Positions 10,517 to 21,986 of a stretch of 64,000 bases of DNA are shown piece by piece (position 1 is the stretch's first letter; each line of letters starts with the position of its first letter). The stretch is taken from assembly GCA_011947345.1 (NCBI GenBank), contig JAAVTG010000670.1:620001-684000 (forward strand), read 5' to 3'. The position numbers were made by a program, and so were the translations under genes. This DNA comes from Phytophthora quininea. Its lineage: Eukaryota; Oomycota; Peronosporomycetes; Peronosporales; Peronosporaceae. Under the pieces are notes generated by a model. That model ran no database searches. It worked only from the letters and a program-made list of their open reading frames with translations, and was not told the DNA's origin.

Positions 10517-10794
10517 TCAATCAAACTTGAAGCCCTTCTTCGCCAGGTCCGCCTTCGCCTCCAACACCTGCCTGTCCAGCTCCTTGGACGCCTCGGGAAA
10601 GTCTTGCACTGCCATCACAGACAGCGCGATCGAAGCCAGCGAGTACGCGCCGAAGCTCACGAGCGCATACATAGGCAGCGCCTGCGCCACTTGCAAGATA
10701 CGGGGTCGCTCTGCTCCGAGGCAGACCGCAGCAGCAGTAGCCACAGCGTCAGCAGGACGACGAACGCCGCGAGCCACTTCTGGTACTTGAGCAT
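10517..10794 (-). CDS. DPM3: Dolichol-phosphate mannosyltransferase subunit 3
   Basis: DPM3 tethers the catalytic DPM1 to the ER membrane for dolichol-phosphate-mannose synthesis. From the ATG at 10794 the protein starts MLKYQKWLAAFVVLLTLWLL (first membrane helix), continues to a second helix with LPMYALVSFGAYSLASIAL, and ends with the family hallmark EAKADLAKKGFKF. One C is missing in the run at 10702-10705. Restoring the frame gives 92 residues, exactly the usual DPM3 size. The gene is head-to-head with the transposase-like gene, with about 75 bases between the ATGs. Confidence 0.88.
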
Positions 10795-10867
10795 GTCGCC
10801 GCCGCGTGTGTGAACTGCTTCGATTAGAAATGGGCCGAAAAGAGTGGTCGTCAACGGTCCAAAAGAA

Positions 10868-12324
10868 ATGGCCACAACGACCATGGATTCGCCGCTGCAC
10901 GAGCTCTCGACGCTTCCTGATGACGCCGCGGCGCAGCTCTCCGGCGAGTCTCAGGCCCAGACGACCTCTCACAGCAAGCGCAACCTGACCAACGAAGAGC
11001 GCGCCGAGATGGCCGCCTTCCTGCTCAAGCACAGCCAAGAAGACGGCCGGCTGCCCCGCTCAGCGCTCACGGCCGCCGCAGACAAGTTTAAGGTGCACCG
11101 CAACACGGCGTCGCGCATCTGGAACCTGATGAAGCCGGCGCTGGAGAGAGGCGCCGTCGCGGAGGCTTTGACGGTCTCGGTGCTGTCGAGAAAGCGCGGC
11201 AACTGCGGCCGCAAGAAGAAAGACTACTCGGCTGCCATGGCACAAGTGAAGCAGCTGCCGGTGGACCAGCGAGGCTCGTTGAGAGCGTTATCGTCAGCTG
11301 TGGGGTGCCACGTACGACGCTCTTCAGGTTATTACGGGAGGAGGACACCAAGACAGGAGTGGTGAACAGTGAGAGCAGTCCGAGTATTAAAATGACTATC
11401 ATCGACGCTATCAAGGCTCCGCTGTCGGAGAAAAACAAGCGGGAGCGACTGCGGTTCTGCTACAACAAAGTCCGTCCCAACGGACTCTTTGACGATATGT
11501 ACAACGTCGTGCACATCAACACCAAAATGTGCTCGGTGCCCAACCGGGACGGGAAGAAAACCAAGGTCGTGTTTCTGGTTGCTGTAGCGCGGCCGCAATG
11601 GGACGAGGACCGCCAGCAGCAGTTCGACGGCAAGCTTGGTATCTGGCCGTTTCTGGCCGCCGAGTCGCCCTTGCCGATCGGCACGTATGCGTATGGGGAT
11701 ACAGAAGCTGAGCAAGAAGAAGCCCCACGACCTGACCGAGTGTTCCACGTAATGGAGAACGTCACCAAGAAGGAGATCCAGGCGATGATCACAGCGTACG
11801 TGATTCCAGCCATCAAGCTGAAGATGCCTTTAGTACTGCGCGACGGACCAGTGTTCATCCAACTGGACAACTATCAGTTGCGGCTCGCACCGGACGACCC
11901 GGTGGTGGCGGAACACGGCAGCACTGACGGCTGGAACATCGTGGTGCAGTACCAGCCAGCGTATAGCCCCGACCTGATCGTGCTGGACCACAGCCTTCTC
12001 AAGTGCATCGACTCGGACGAACTGATGGCGGCCCCTCTACAGATGAATGCCTCTCGGATGTCTCCGACCGAAGCGCTAATTGTCGGAGTAGAACGAAGCT
12101 TTGCGGCGGTGCCCAAAAGCCGAATAACCGACGCGTTCCTGGCGCTGCAAAAGACGATGGAGGCGACCATGCTGGCGGGCGGATCCAACGACTACGAAGC
12201 ACAAGGAGAAACCACCAAGAAGCGTCTGAAGCTCGATGGAAGCGTGCCTGTCAGCGTGCTGTGCAAGCCCGACGCCATCATGGCTTGCCGAGCGGTTCTG
12301 CTCAGCTCAACAGCTCCAGAGTGA
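10868..12324 (+). CDS. Mariner-type (DD39D) transposase-like protein 1, D1 lost
   Basis: The protein has the layout of plant-type mariner transposases: a helix-turn-helix region with NLTNEERAEMAAFLL and FKVHRNTASRIW, a second HTH with SLRALSSAVG, then the DDE fold with AVARPQWDEDR and FDGKLGIWPF. The second catalytic Asp (IQLDN) and third (SPDLIVLD) are present with exactly 39 residues between them. The first is replaced: the expected HIDEKW reads HINTKM. One G is missing at 11302-11305. I saw no terminal inverted repeats, and the gene sits directly behind the DPM3 promoter. It probably no longer transposes and may be a domesticated gene. Confidence 0.8.
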
Positions 12325-12466
12325 AAGTGTATCATCAATACCGGTAGTTGCAAGTCCACTTCAATGGAGACAGTTTGCCCGTGCCATCCGGATCTCTGAT
12401 TGGCTAAAACCCATCTCCGTCCCGTTCCAACTGCCGTCTCCACCCATTGCAAGTGAGCTTGAGATC

Positions 12467-13840
12467 ATGGCGGAACCGTCGTCAAGTCCGGCCACGCTGG
12501 TGACGGAGGACCCCGCGCTAGCAGCACTAGACACGCTCGACGCGGCTCCTGCTGCAGCCATCGCCTCGTTGGACGCCAGCCGCACCGAGCGCGGCAACAA
12601 GAACTTGACGTACGCCGAGCGGCGCTCCATGCTCGAGTTCCTGCTGCAGCGGCGCCACGACGGCACCAACAAGCTGGCGAGACACGCCGTCACCGATGCA
12701 GCCGCCGAGTTCAAAGTGGACCGTCGCACCGTGTCGCGGCTTTGGAAGCGCGCAGTGCAGAGCATAGAGAACGGGGACGAAGTGACGGACGTGGCGTCCC
12801 GCAAGGTGGGCCATCGTGGACGCAGGAAGCGCGACTGGTCGGCGGAGCTGGAGCGAGTCAAGCAGATCCCGCTGGAGAAGCGAGGCTCTATCCGAGCGCT
12901 GGCTTCGGCTGTGGGGATCCCCAAGACGACGCTGTTCGAGCTGCTCAAGGAGGACGGGAGTCCCACAAGAGTTTTAAACTCCATCAAGCCACCGTTGACA
13001 GACAAGAACAAGGTGGAGAGACTCAAGTACTGCTCGTCCAAAGTGCGCGGCAACGGGCTGTTCGACGACATGCTCAACGTGGTGCACATCAACATGAAGT
13101 GGTTCTCACTTCCGCAGGATAAGAAGATCAAGGTCATGTGCATGGCCGCGGTGGCCAGGCCGCAATGGGACCCGCAGAGGAACGCGCAGTTTAATGGGAA
13201 GATCGGCATCTGGCCGTTCGTACGGCAAGTAGTTGGACCGATGGAGCCCGGTAGCTCGTTGGTTGCGTTGGAAATGGTCACAAAGGACGACGTGCAGCGG
13301 ATGATCACTAGCATGATCATGCCTGCTATTCGAGAGAAAATGCCAGCGCATTTGAAAGAATTCCCCATCTTCATCCAGCAAGATAACGCCAAAGTGCGGT
13401 CGACCAACAACGAAGCAGTCTTCACTGAAGAAGGGCAGAAGGACGGCTGGAATATTCAGATGCAGAGTCTGCCGCCGTATTCGCCGGACTTCACAGTTAT
13501 GGACAACACGCTGTTCAAGCCGATCCAGGTCGCGCTGAGAACATTGCCGCCTGTGGTGCAAGAATCCCCGAGCCCAGTGCTGCGTGAGCTGTTGACTGGC
13601 ATCCAACATGCGTTTGCGTTCCTGACTGAGGACCAAATCAACGACGCGTTCCTGTCGTTGCAGAAGGTCATGGAGTGCACCATGCGCGTGCAAGGCTCCA
13701 ACACTTACGAGTTGGGCCCCACCAACAGAACGCAACTCCAATACGAAGGGAGTTTGCCTATTAGTATTTTGTGCAACCCGGACGCCATGTTAGCTTGTAG
13801 AGCTGCTATGGATGGGGTATCAACGGAGGAAATGATTTAG
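12467..13840 (+). CDS. Mariner-type (DD39D) transposase-like protein 2, D1 lost
   Basis: Tandem paralog of the preceding gene, open over 457 codons from the ATG at 12467. It has the same HTH pair (LTYAERRSMLEFLL, RRTVSRLWKRA, SIRALASAVGIPKTTL) and the DDE fold with AVARPQWDPQR and FNGKIGIWPFV. The second and third Asp (IQQDNAKV, SPDFTVMD) keep the 39-residue spacing. The first is Asn again: VHINMKWF where active enzymes have IHIDEKWF. Only 142 bases separate it from its paralog, and both read the same way. An intact frame with a lost catalytic residue suggests selection for something other than transposition, such as DNA binding. That is inference. Confidence 0.85.
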   Translation: MAEPSSSPATLVTEDPALAALDTLDAAPAAAIASLDASRTERGNKNLTYAERRSMLEFLLQRRHDGTNKLARHAVTDAAAEFKVDRRTVSRLWKRAVQSIENGDEVTDVASRKVGHRGRRKRDWSAELERVKQIPLEKRGSIRALASAVGIPKTTLFELLKEDGSPTRVLNSIKPPLTDKNKVERLKYCSSKVRGNGLFDDMLNVVHINMKWFSLPQDKKIKVMCMAAVARPQWDPQRNAQFNGKIGIWPFVRQVVGPMEPGSSLVALEMVTKDDVQRMITSMIMPAIREKMPAHLKEFPIFIQQDNAKVRSTNNEAVFTEEGQKDGWNIQMQSLPPYSPDFTVMDNTLFKPIQVALRTLPPVVQESPSPVLRELLTGIQHAFAFLTEDQINDAFLSLQKVMECTMRVQGSNTYELGPTNRTQLQYEGSLPISILCNPDAMLACRAAMDGVSTEEMI

Positions 13841-13949
13841 GGATTATCGATATTCGAGCATGGGCTCTATAGGTAGTTAGCAAAGCAACTTGAAACGTGT
13901 TGATTAGTATTGGTATCCATGGCAAAGACATCGCCTTTGGCAGCCAATT

Positions 13950-16213
13950 CTAGGCAACAAACGGAGCGCCGAGGTTCCACGCGATAAAGGCGAACACCTC
14001 GGACGTCTCCTCGATGATCTTGGTAGTGGGCTTGCCAGCGCCGTGGCCCGACTTCGTGTCGATGCGAATGAGCAAAGGGTTGGTTTGCGCTTCCCAGTTG
14101 CCGAGCTGGTGTTGCAACTCCGCAATCAGCTTGTACGAGTGCAGCGGAACGACGCGGTCGTCGTGGTCACCTGTGGTGAGGAGCACCGACGGAAAGCCAC
14201 CACGTTCCGCGACCTTCTTTATGATGGGGCTGTCAGCACGAGGCACGTTGTGAACAGGCGAGTACTTGAGAATGTACTTGAAGTCATCGGCGACATCCGG
14301 GTCACCGTAGTCCGTGCGCCACGCGTGACCAATGGTAAACTTGTGGAAGCGCAACATGTCCATGACCCCCACCGCGCCCACCACGCAGCGATAGAGGTCA
14401 GGGCGCTGGTTACTGGTCGCAGCCACCAACAGACCGCCGTTAGAGCCGCCGTGAATCGCAATCTTCTCTGGGTTCGTGTAGCCTTCCTTGATAAGATACT
14501 CAGCAGCTCCGTGGAAGTCATCGAACACGTTCTGCTTCTTGTGCAGCATGCCATCCTGGTGCCACTGCTCACCATATTCGCCACCTCCACGCAGGTTGGG
14601 AAGGGCCAACATGCCATTGAAGTGCTGCACGAAGATAAGTCTGGACACGCTAAAGGCCGGAGTGAGCGAGATATTAAAGCCACCGTATCCGTACAGGTAG
14701 ACTGGAAGGTCTCCGTTCTTGGGCACGGTCTTGCGTTTGACCAGGAACATGGGGATTTCCGTGCCATCCTTTGACGGGTAAAGACCTGCTCTGCCTCGAA
14801 CAGTCTCGGGTCGAAGCCCTTCACCTTGGTCTCTCGGAAGAGCTCGGCTGCAGGTGCTGATCCTGTCGTCTCGGCAGTCTCCGCCAGGTCAACGCGGAAG
14901 ATTGACCCAGGGTAAAGGAACGAGATGAAATGATAGAAGAGCTCCGACTCGGTACGTTTGCTGGCCACGCCAACTGTTCCCACACTAGGGAGCGGAATTT
15001 CGTACTGGAACACACCCTGAAGGTTGTACACGTGGAGTTCGTTGTGCACGTCCTTGACAAGCTGCACCACGAGAAGGTTTGGTGCGACCGGGTGCACGCC
15101 TTCGATCACAATCGAGTCGGGCTGCTCTGGGATCACTTCCTCCCACACGGGTGAAGCACTGCCGTCTAACTTTGTGCGCACCACGCGCTCGCGCGGAGCA
15201 TTCGCGTTGGTGGTGAAGTAGTAGTCATCACCGTCGTTTAAGATGTACGAGTACGCAGAGTCCATGTTGTCCACCAGCTTGGTGACAGGAATTGTTGCAT
15301 CGCTCGGCCCCTTCAAGAAGGTCTCAAAGTCACTCAAGTCGGCGACATGGATCATGTTGGCGTTCTTGCACCCATCCTGCACATACAGCAGCAGCTTCTT
15401 GCCGTCATCCGAGACTTCCGCGCCGACGTTGTACGACGGTTCCTTGGGGTACGCATACACCAACTTATCCTCCGACTGCGGAGTGTGCAGCTTGTGGTAC
15501 CAGAGCTGGTGGTTCAAGTTGGCGTCGGTCTCCGTTCCTCTCTTGGGTCCTTCCTCGTCGTCGTGCTTGTCGTTCAGCATCTTCTCCGGCGGAGGGTATC
15601 TCGAGTAGAAGAAGCCCTTGTCATCGTGAGTCCACGCAATGCTGGAGAACTTGACCCACTCGACAGTATCCTCCAAGATCTTGTTTCCGGCATGAACAGC
15701 CATCACCTTGATGGTCTGCCAGTCGGAACCTCCTCTCGAGATGCCGTGGGCAAAGAACAGATTGCCGTCGTCCAGTTTGGCCTCCGAGAAGGCGCGACTG
15801 GAGAGCGCGGCGGTGCCATCGGCAGCCAGGAGGTTCGGGTCCAGCAGCACGCGCGGCGCACCGTGCAGCTCGTCCTGGATGTACAGCACGCTCTGGTTCT
15901 GCAGCCCGTCGTTCTTGGAGAAGACGTACTTGCCGCCGTACTTCCTGGGGGCCGAGAACTTCTCGTAGTTGTACAGCTCCGTCATGCGCGTCTTGGTCTC
16001 GCTCACGAACGGGAGCTGGTCGAACACCTTCTGGGTCACCTGGTTCTGCGCGGTCACGAACTCGCGCGTCTCGGGGGCGTCCGGGTCCTCCAGCCAGCGG
16101 TACGGATCGGCCACCTGCACGCCATGCAGGTTCTCCACCAGATCCCCGCGATGCACGCTCGGGTACACCGCTCTCTCGGCCAGCAGGCCAGCCTTCTTCA
16201 CGGCGCTCTTCAT
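13950..16213 (-). CDS. Prolyl oligopeptidase (S9A)
   Basis: A cytosolic serine peptidase cleaving after Pro in short peptides. The N-terminus has the family motif [19 protein letters not shown] seven-bladed propeller region follows, then the alpha/beta hydrolase domain with the catalytic Ser in GGSNGGLL, Asp in [11 protein letters not shown] and His in [10 protein letters not shown]. One base is missing in the AAA run at 14780-14782 (frame lost at EAEQVF). With it restored the product is about 753 residues, slightly above the usual 710-730. I chose the Met at 16213; an in-frame Met at 16288 is possible but would overlap the start of RBBP5. The two genes share a roughly 75-base divergent promoter. 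Confidence 0.93.
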
Positions 16214-16286
16214 GCTCCAAGGCAGATCTTTAAATACTGATTTTATCCAATTGTGATGTATCCATTTTGACATTGTCTGTGGAGCC

Positions 16287-18368
16287 ATGTGGAACCAGGC
16301 GCTGCGGCGTGTCGTGCAGGCCGAGGAGCGATCTCAGGGGAGCGTCGACGGAAGCAGTTGGCCCAGGCTGCTGTAGCGGCGTCTTGCGCGTCGAATGGTG
16401 CGAGTGCGGCGACTGAGAGTGCTTTAGAAGCTTCAGAATCGATTGCGGACGGCCAGGAACCTGGTCCTCAGACTGACACGGCGTCTAACGGCGCTAATAC
16501 GACCGAGACGGCGAACGTGGCCGAGGACGACGACGACTACCAGCAGAAGCACATCTTGTCGGACCCGACCTGGGGGTGGACGCTGCTCGAGGACACTCAG
16601 CAGGCCAATTGCTTGGCACTCAATGCGTCCAACACACTGCTGGCTGTGGGGAGCGCGACGGCCGCGTGACGATCTGGGACAATACAACGTTCCGAGTGCT
16701 AACTAGAGAATTGGACCCGACACTTATCCCGCTACCGGTGGACGCAAGTGCAGAAGGAGACGAGAATTCTGCAGAGGAGAAGGACAAGAAGAAGACCAGT
16801 ACAGTGGATGGAGAAGGATCCGTGGAGAACGACGACGGATCTGTGGAAGACGACGAAGATGTAAATACGGAGGACAATGCATCTGCTGAGGAGGACGCTG
16901 CTACGGCTACGGAGGAAGACGAGAGCCACGAGAGTGAAGAGACCAAGACGGAGGATGAGATGGACACTTCTGGTGGCGGAGTTCTCTTAACGTTGTCGGA
17001 TCTAAAGGTGGTGAAAAGCTCTCTGAAAGTCGTCTCACAGTGCGCGTGGGCGTGTGATTCCAACGCTCTCTTTGTGGCATGTGAGGAAAAGTCGACGCGG
17101 CGAGCGCGACTGTGCATCTGGGATGTCGAGGCTGCCACGCTGGTCTCAGCGTTTCGGTTTGACGGGGCCATAAATGCGCTGAGCGCTCACCCCACCGACC
17201 CGAAACTCGTGATTGTTAGCTACAATAATTCTCGACCAGTGCTCCTAGATACCAAAACCGGTGACCGCACGGAGCTAGTGAACGTTCCGCTTGAAAACAG
17301 CCAGTACACGCCCCGGCGGTGCCGGCCAACTCGCGCTATTCTGCGCTGTTCTGCTGTGCACGATACGGGCACTCTGGATCTCGCATTTACTGTATCACGT
17401 CCAAGTCTACTTTGGCCGTACTAGACGCCACCACTCTCGAGTGCCTTGACAGCGCTGAGCTCACTGTGCTGATCCAATTTGTGGACATCAGCACCAATCT
17501 GAAGGAGACGGCGCTGCTAGTCACAAGCGCAAAGGGGATTCATGAGTACCTCATGGGCGACGATGATTCTTCAGGAGAAGCTGAGAAACCCTTGGATACG
17601 GCATCCAAGCACACACTAAACCTGCGCGAGTTGGCAGTTCACTCCACTGGTGCTGTACGCGCGCCTTGGGCTGTGTGTCGGTTTAGTGGAGATGAGGAGT
17701 TTGTTGTCGGAACGCCTGTGGTGAGGCATCTACACGTCGGAGAGAACGGGTTGTACACGTGGCACCGTGGTTCTGTTCTTGGGCGAACAACAGCTCAGCA
17801 TAACGTTGGCGTGAAAGACGGTGTATTGGCTCTTGCTTGGGACCACACACGAGATGCAGTGTTGGCTGTGTCTACTGGTGGGGCACTGCACGTACGTGAG
17901 GAGAACTTCACAACGACGTGGCCTGGCGCGATGTACCCTGCGGGGTTCCGTTTGATTACTGATAATGAGCTGCATCTCGAGGTGTTTGACCGTGATGAAG
18001 AAGAGCGAAAGCAGGAAAAGCAGAAACTTGCCGAAGCTGCCAGGCATTCTCCCATCGATGTGTTCACTGTACAAGATCCGAATGTAGAATTCCCCAATGA
18101 GTCCAACCATCCCGACGCAGTGCTGACCACACCCAAGCTCAGCGAGTTGCGATTTCTACCAGCCATTCCAATCGCGTATTTTCATCGACGGCACCTGCAC
18201 CTGCTTCAAGGGTCTGCTTACAATGAAGACAAGCATTTCGGCCTCGGTCAAAGCGTGTTTGAACCGCTGAAGGGGGCCCTTGGAAAGTCAAAGTCATCGA
18301 AGAGCAAGTCTCGAAAGTCGATGATGAGTGGAGGCAGCCATAAGAGCCAAAAGCGACGACGCAGGTGA
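16287..18368 (+). CDS. RBBP5: RBBP5/Swd1-like WD40 subunit of COMPASS
   Basis: RBBP5 is a core subunit of SET1/MLL histone H3K4 methyltransferase complexes. The WD repeats match: LLAVG.RDGRVTIWD early, CIWDVEAATLVSAFRFDGAI, the short HPTDPKLVIVSYNNSRPVLL blade, and later APWAVCRFSGDEEFVV, LYTWHRGSVLG and VLALAWDHTRDAVLAVSTGG. A long Glu/Asp-rich insertion (roughly residues 160-250) separates the first blade from the second, which is unusual. The tail is Lys/Ser/Arg-rich like a nuclear localisation signal. Three single-base losses (16337-16340, 16648-16651, 17311-17314) break the frame. The start at 16287 begins MWNQALRR. Confidence 0.82.
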
Positions 18369-18507
18369 ATTGGTTGATCATGCAGTGAAACTGGAAGCTC
18401 TGTTGTGCTGAAGGATGTTCATTTCGAAGCACCAGCTCTTATTAAACGATGTGGTTTATCTGTCTAAGTCTGATGGAGTTTTTCAGCGCCAAATAATCAA
18501 TGCTAGG

Positions 18508-19149
18508 TCACTTGATAGGGCCTCGTCCGCCATTCACTTTCACCAAGATTTTGAAGTCGTCGGGGCTGACGTCGTGATTTAACCAACGGGCATACTGCAT
18601 CTGCTGCAGGTCTTTCGCTAAGCCCTCTAGTTGTGGATTCTTTCCCTTTAAGAAGAGAAGCCCTGGCATTTTTTCTTCTGGAACGATTTCTGCTAATATG
18701 AAGAGAGCTTTTCTGTCTGCTGCCATGCTTCTGTCTGTACTTTCGTCGTCAAGCCGGTGAGTTCTTCACCACTGAACTCATCGCCACTTACCCCGCAGTC
18801 AGCCCTCAAAACTCTTGCTTGGTCAGCAGTTGGAATTGCAAGTTTGACCGTTTTCGAAGTTGTGTTCTCGCCAAGTGCCAATTCCACAATAATGGCGGTC
18901 ATAAACACCAGTGCAATGAGGTTGGCAGTCGTACGAGTCGCAGTCGACAATTTTGGTGATTTCTATGGGGCTTGAGCGTTGCGTGTCGAAGAAGAATATA
19001 GTGCGCTCGAACTCCTGCTGGCGGTCGTTGGAATGGAGTATATATAATGTATATTCATCGTTGCCGGCATGGTTACGCATATTCGCTAGCTTCAAGTCGC
19101 CAAGTGCTGCTCTCTCTTCGCTGTCGGTGACACGCTCAACAGCGGCCAT
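18508..19149 (-). CDS. Small hypothetical membrane-type gene, model unresolved
   Basis: Three overlapping minus-strand frames look coding in turn. From an ATG at 19149 comes a charged segment (AALGDLKLANMRN, EFERTIFFFDTQ). A hydrophobic segment LIALVFMTAIIVELAL follows in another frame. Then comes a short C-terminal piece, PGLLFLKGKNPQLEGLAKDL, in the 18508-18726 frame. I could not join them with good splice sites. An RVLR tetrad follows the hydrophobic segment, but there is no ATG-initiated signal peptide and no EER, so I do not call it an effector. It may be related to the gene at 19411, which has a similar FALIFTAIMIAK segment. Confidence 0.35.
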
Positions 19150-19410
19150 TCGGAGAAACCTTGCACAATCTCCACTCGCGGGCTGAATGCAAGGCTCGGT
19201 GGCTGCAACACGAGAAAGCGCGGGTCATGGGCTGGGTGAGTCGGTTCTTGAGGCTTGTGTATCGAAATGCAAAGTCATTCGAGGCCTTACTGCTTTCGTG
19301 CAAGCTGAGTTTGCTGGGGTCTGAGCCTTGGGAGTCTTCATTGCTGCCAACATGATTACACGAAAGTCACCCGGATCATGAAGCACAGCATTTGGAATCG
19401 AAGAAATGCA

Positions 19411-19700
19411 TTATTTGTTGTCGGCTTTGGTGCTGTTCTTGGCTTTCTGAGCCTCCTCGGCTCTTTCTTTTGCTTCCTGGGCGTCCGCGTCGGCTTTTTG
19501 TTTTGCTTTCTTCTGCGCCAACTTTTCTTGCTCTTGGACGACAATTGCGCCGGCTCCTCTGGGAAATCTTTGGATATCTCCACTCTTGCTCAGCTTCTCA
19601 ATATTTTTCTTGTCTGTGGCATACTTCGCGATCATGATGGCCGTGAAAATCAGCGCGAAGAAAAATAGACTCTCATGGTCTTCTCGCGGGGTCCTTGAAG
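19411..19700 (-). CDS. Small single-pass membrane protein with charged tail
   Basis: The frame reads SLFFFALIFTAIMIAKYATD (one membrane helix), a polar region with DIQRFPRGAGAIVVQ, then a Lys/Glu/Ala-rich coiled-coil tail ending ADNK. The first exon is not certain: the frame is open upstream through QASRTPREDHE to about 19700, and an ATG with a possible donor lies near 19802. I do not recognise the family. The pattern resembles small tail-anchored or signal-anchored proteins with a cytosolic coiled coil. It follows the similar-looking gene at 18508-19149 in the same orientation. Confidence 0.4.
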
Positions 19701-19902
19701 CTTGTGTGCGGAAATTACAAAGTGCATGGGGTTCTATCGTGCGTGCAGGCTAACGTCGGCACAGTGTAGTCATCACGACTACCAAGCGATTGTCACCAGC
19801 CATGATTACTAGAACTAGATTCACCTTCCGAAAAAATGATCATCGGAGTACAACAAACCCCTTTTTCCCTCACGGACAAGGTCTCGACTCCGTTGTCCGT
19901 CA

Positions 19903-21750
19903 TCACTTGAAGCTTACTCCCAATGCGACCTCGAGACGTTGATAGCTCTGCGTCAAAGCACTCGCTCGAACTTCCTCGTCCTTTTCTCGTTCGCTTGGCA
20001 ACTCGCCATCTTCGGCTCTGTCCATTGATCCGATCGAGCTCAAGTGCTGCACCATAGAGAGCTTTGGTATCCGTAGAGCCTGCAGCGCTATCGAATCGAT
20101 CTTTAGTCTCCGATGAGCGTCCATCCTCGGCAACGAAGGCTGATCAACTGGAGTGGCAACGCTCGGTTTCTGCCTTGGGGTTCGCTTCGATTCACGCGAC
20201 TTGTTCTTTCTCCTGTCCAACAGAGAGATCGACAAGGCTCTAGTGGAAGTGACGGGGATTTCGGCTCGCACACAAGACATCGAGGTCGAAGTGTGACCCG
20301 ACCAGCCGCACCGTGAGCACGTCAACTTGCTCCGTCGCTGGTTTGCCATCGCAAGTCGCACCACGTGGTCGGACCCTTCCGCTGCCAACTTCTTGCGCTG
20401 AGCTAGTGCAGTGGCTCGCCTCAACTCGAACCATGACTTTCGTTGCGCCACCCACTCGCTAATCAACTCAAGCGCTGCTGGCTCCTGTGCCAACACCATC
20501 AGCAAGATGGTCGACGGTAGAACGTACGCTCGAGCCCCTCCTGTCGACGTGGCCACACAATATCGCTCGAATGTCGACTCCAAGACGGTCGCCTCCATCA
20601 GCCCAGTCGAGTCGTGTGCCTGTAACATTTCCAGCTCCAATTCCGCTGTCTCGCACTTGTCGGACGTCGGAGACCCCAACGTGAGTTGGCCAGAGATGAT
20701 GATAAACACTCGCACAGGTTGTCCGGGGTGAAGAGATACTCTCGATGAGCCACCGCAACACATCGCAAGTGGGCCGCCAAGTATCGTCGAGAGGAATCTG
20801 TCATCCCTCGGAAGAGGAACGTGTTGCGCAGGAATAGCTCGGCGTCAGGTGCGAACGAGAAGGGGAACGTGGCTGGCGTGGAAGTTCGGCGCTGGAGCTG
20901 CTGGATGGTCGCAAATGGCAGGCAGAGTATATGTGTATTGGTCGCTTCTCGTAGCCCCAAGAAGTTGCGGTGACGAGCTGGTCTAGCTGTCACAGACGTG
21001 AGAGCGCTGAAATTCAAAGGCGGCGACGTCGAGTCCGAAGAAATCGCCAGGCACCACCTCTCGTAGCCGGATCGACGAGCATTCTGAGCTGCTCGTCGCA
21101 ACTGGTAAGGTCGATCGAGCTGTCTGCGCTTTGTTGTCTCGAAGCAGCGTCGGCTTGAACGAGAGCTCGCAATGCCCATTGAGAAGGAAGAATACCGTCC
21201 CAGTCGGAGTGACTCCTTGAGCCACAATCCTCTCGCCAGGAACTACTGCCACCACACTCGCGTGTCGGAACAACACATGCCACGCTTCCTCGCACTCTTC
21301 GTCGTTGCTGCCGATTAGCTCCAGGTCCCCGCGACCGTCGTGGTCATTAATTCGCGTCTGATGCTCCCTGATCAATCCCAGCGCCCGGAACGTGTTGAGT
21401 AGCTGTGGGAAGTGCTTCACGATCCATTGGTGAAACTCTGTGACTGCTCTCGGGTCCGTTCGTCGGGAAGTCGCTGGGATTTTCAGCAGGGAGAAACTCT
21501 GGGAGCCGCTGAACGGGTCGAACGCTACAGACTCGAGCGACGATCGCGGTTGATCTCGACTGGCGGTGGGTCCTAGCGGCAGCGACAGCCCTCGCGCTCT
21601 CGGTGGTGGTAAATGTGTTTCGGCGTTTGGCGCGCTGATCGAGGGCGTCGTCACCGTTCGAGCTCTTGGGGAGAGCAGCACGGGCTCCAGCGCATGCACT
21701 TTCAAGCGGTGACGACCCTCCGAGGTGTGTGCGCGACTGTCACTCGACAT
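19903..21750 (-). CDS. Protein with two cyclic-nucleotide-binding-like domains
   Basis: The N-terminal 130 residues are disordered. The first CNB fold spans about residues 150-250 with VVAVVPGERIVAQGV, TVFFLLNGHCELSF and the VVPGDFFGLD turn. A second is seen with EYLFTPGQPVRVFIIISGQL in the restored frame. The C-terminal third is basic with a Cys pair (CSRCGW) and a Ser/Lys-rich tail. One C is missing at 20725-20728, and another frame change near 20996 has no intron explanation. No kinase or channel part is present. The canonical phosphate-binding cassette is weak, so nucleotide binding is unproven. Such stand-alone CNB proteins are common in flagellates. Confidence 0.6.
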
Positions 21751-21986
21751 GGCCAGAGGAGTGAGCTGTTAAACAGAAAGGAGGCGTCCTCAATGAAGGC
21801 CGATGGACGGTCCAGTCTTACCCCTCGACTATTTATATGGAGCAGACAGGAGATCGCGTACGAGAACCATGGTGTATTTCGTGTAGTCTTTGGCTTTGGA
21901 AGGCCCTAGAGCTACTTAGCATTGCAGCAGAGCGTCGTCATGCCGCCAAAGAAATGCAGTGGAGTCGTGAGGACTGGACCCGAGCG

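Noticed and set aside
15347..16240. 297-codon plus-strand frame
   Set aside because: Antisense to prolyl oligopeptidase, with no family resemblance.
18690..18950. RXLR effector (RVLR motif after a hydrophobic segment)
   Set aside because: The frame opens at a TTG, there is no clean signal peptide from an ATG and no downstream EER.
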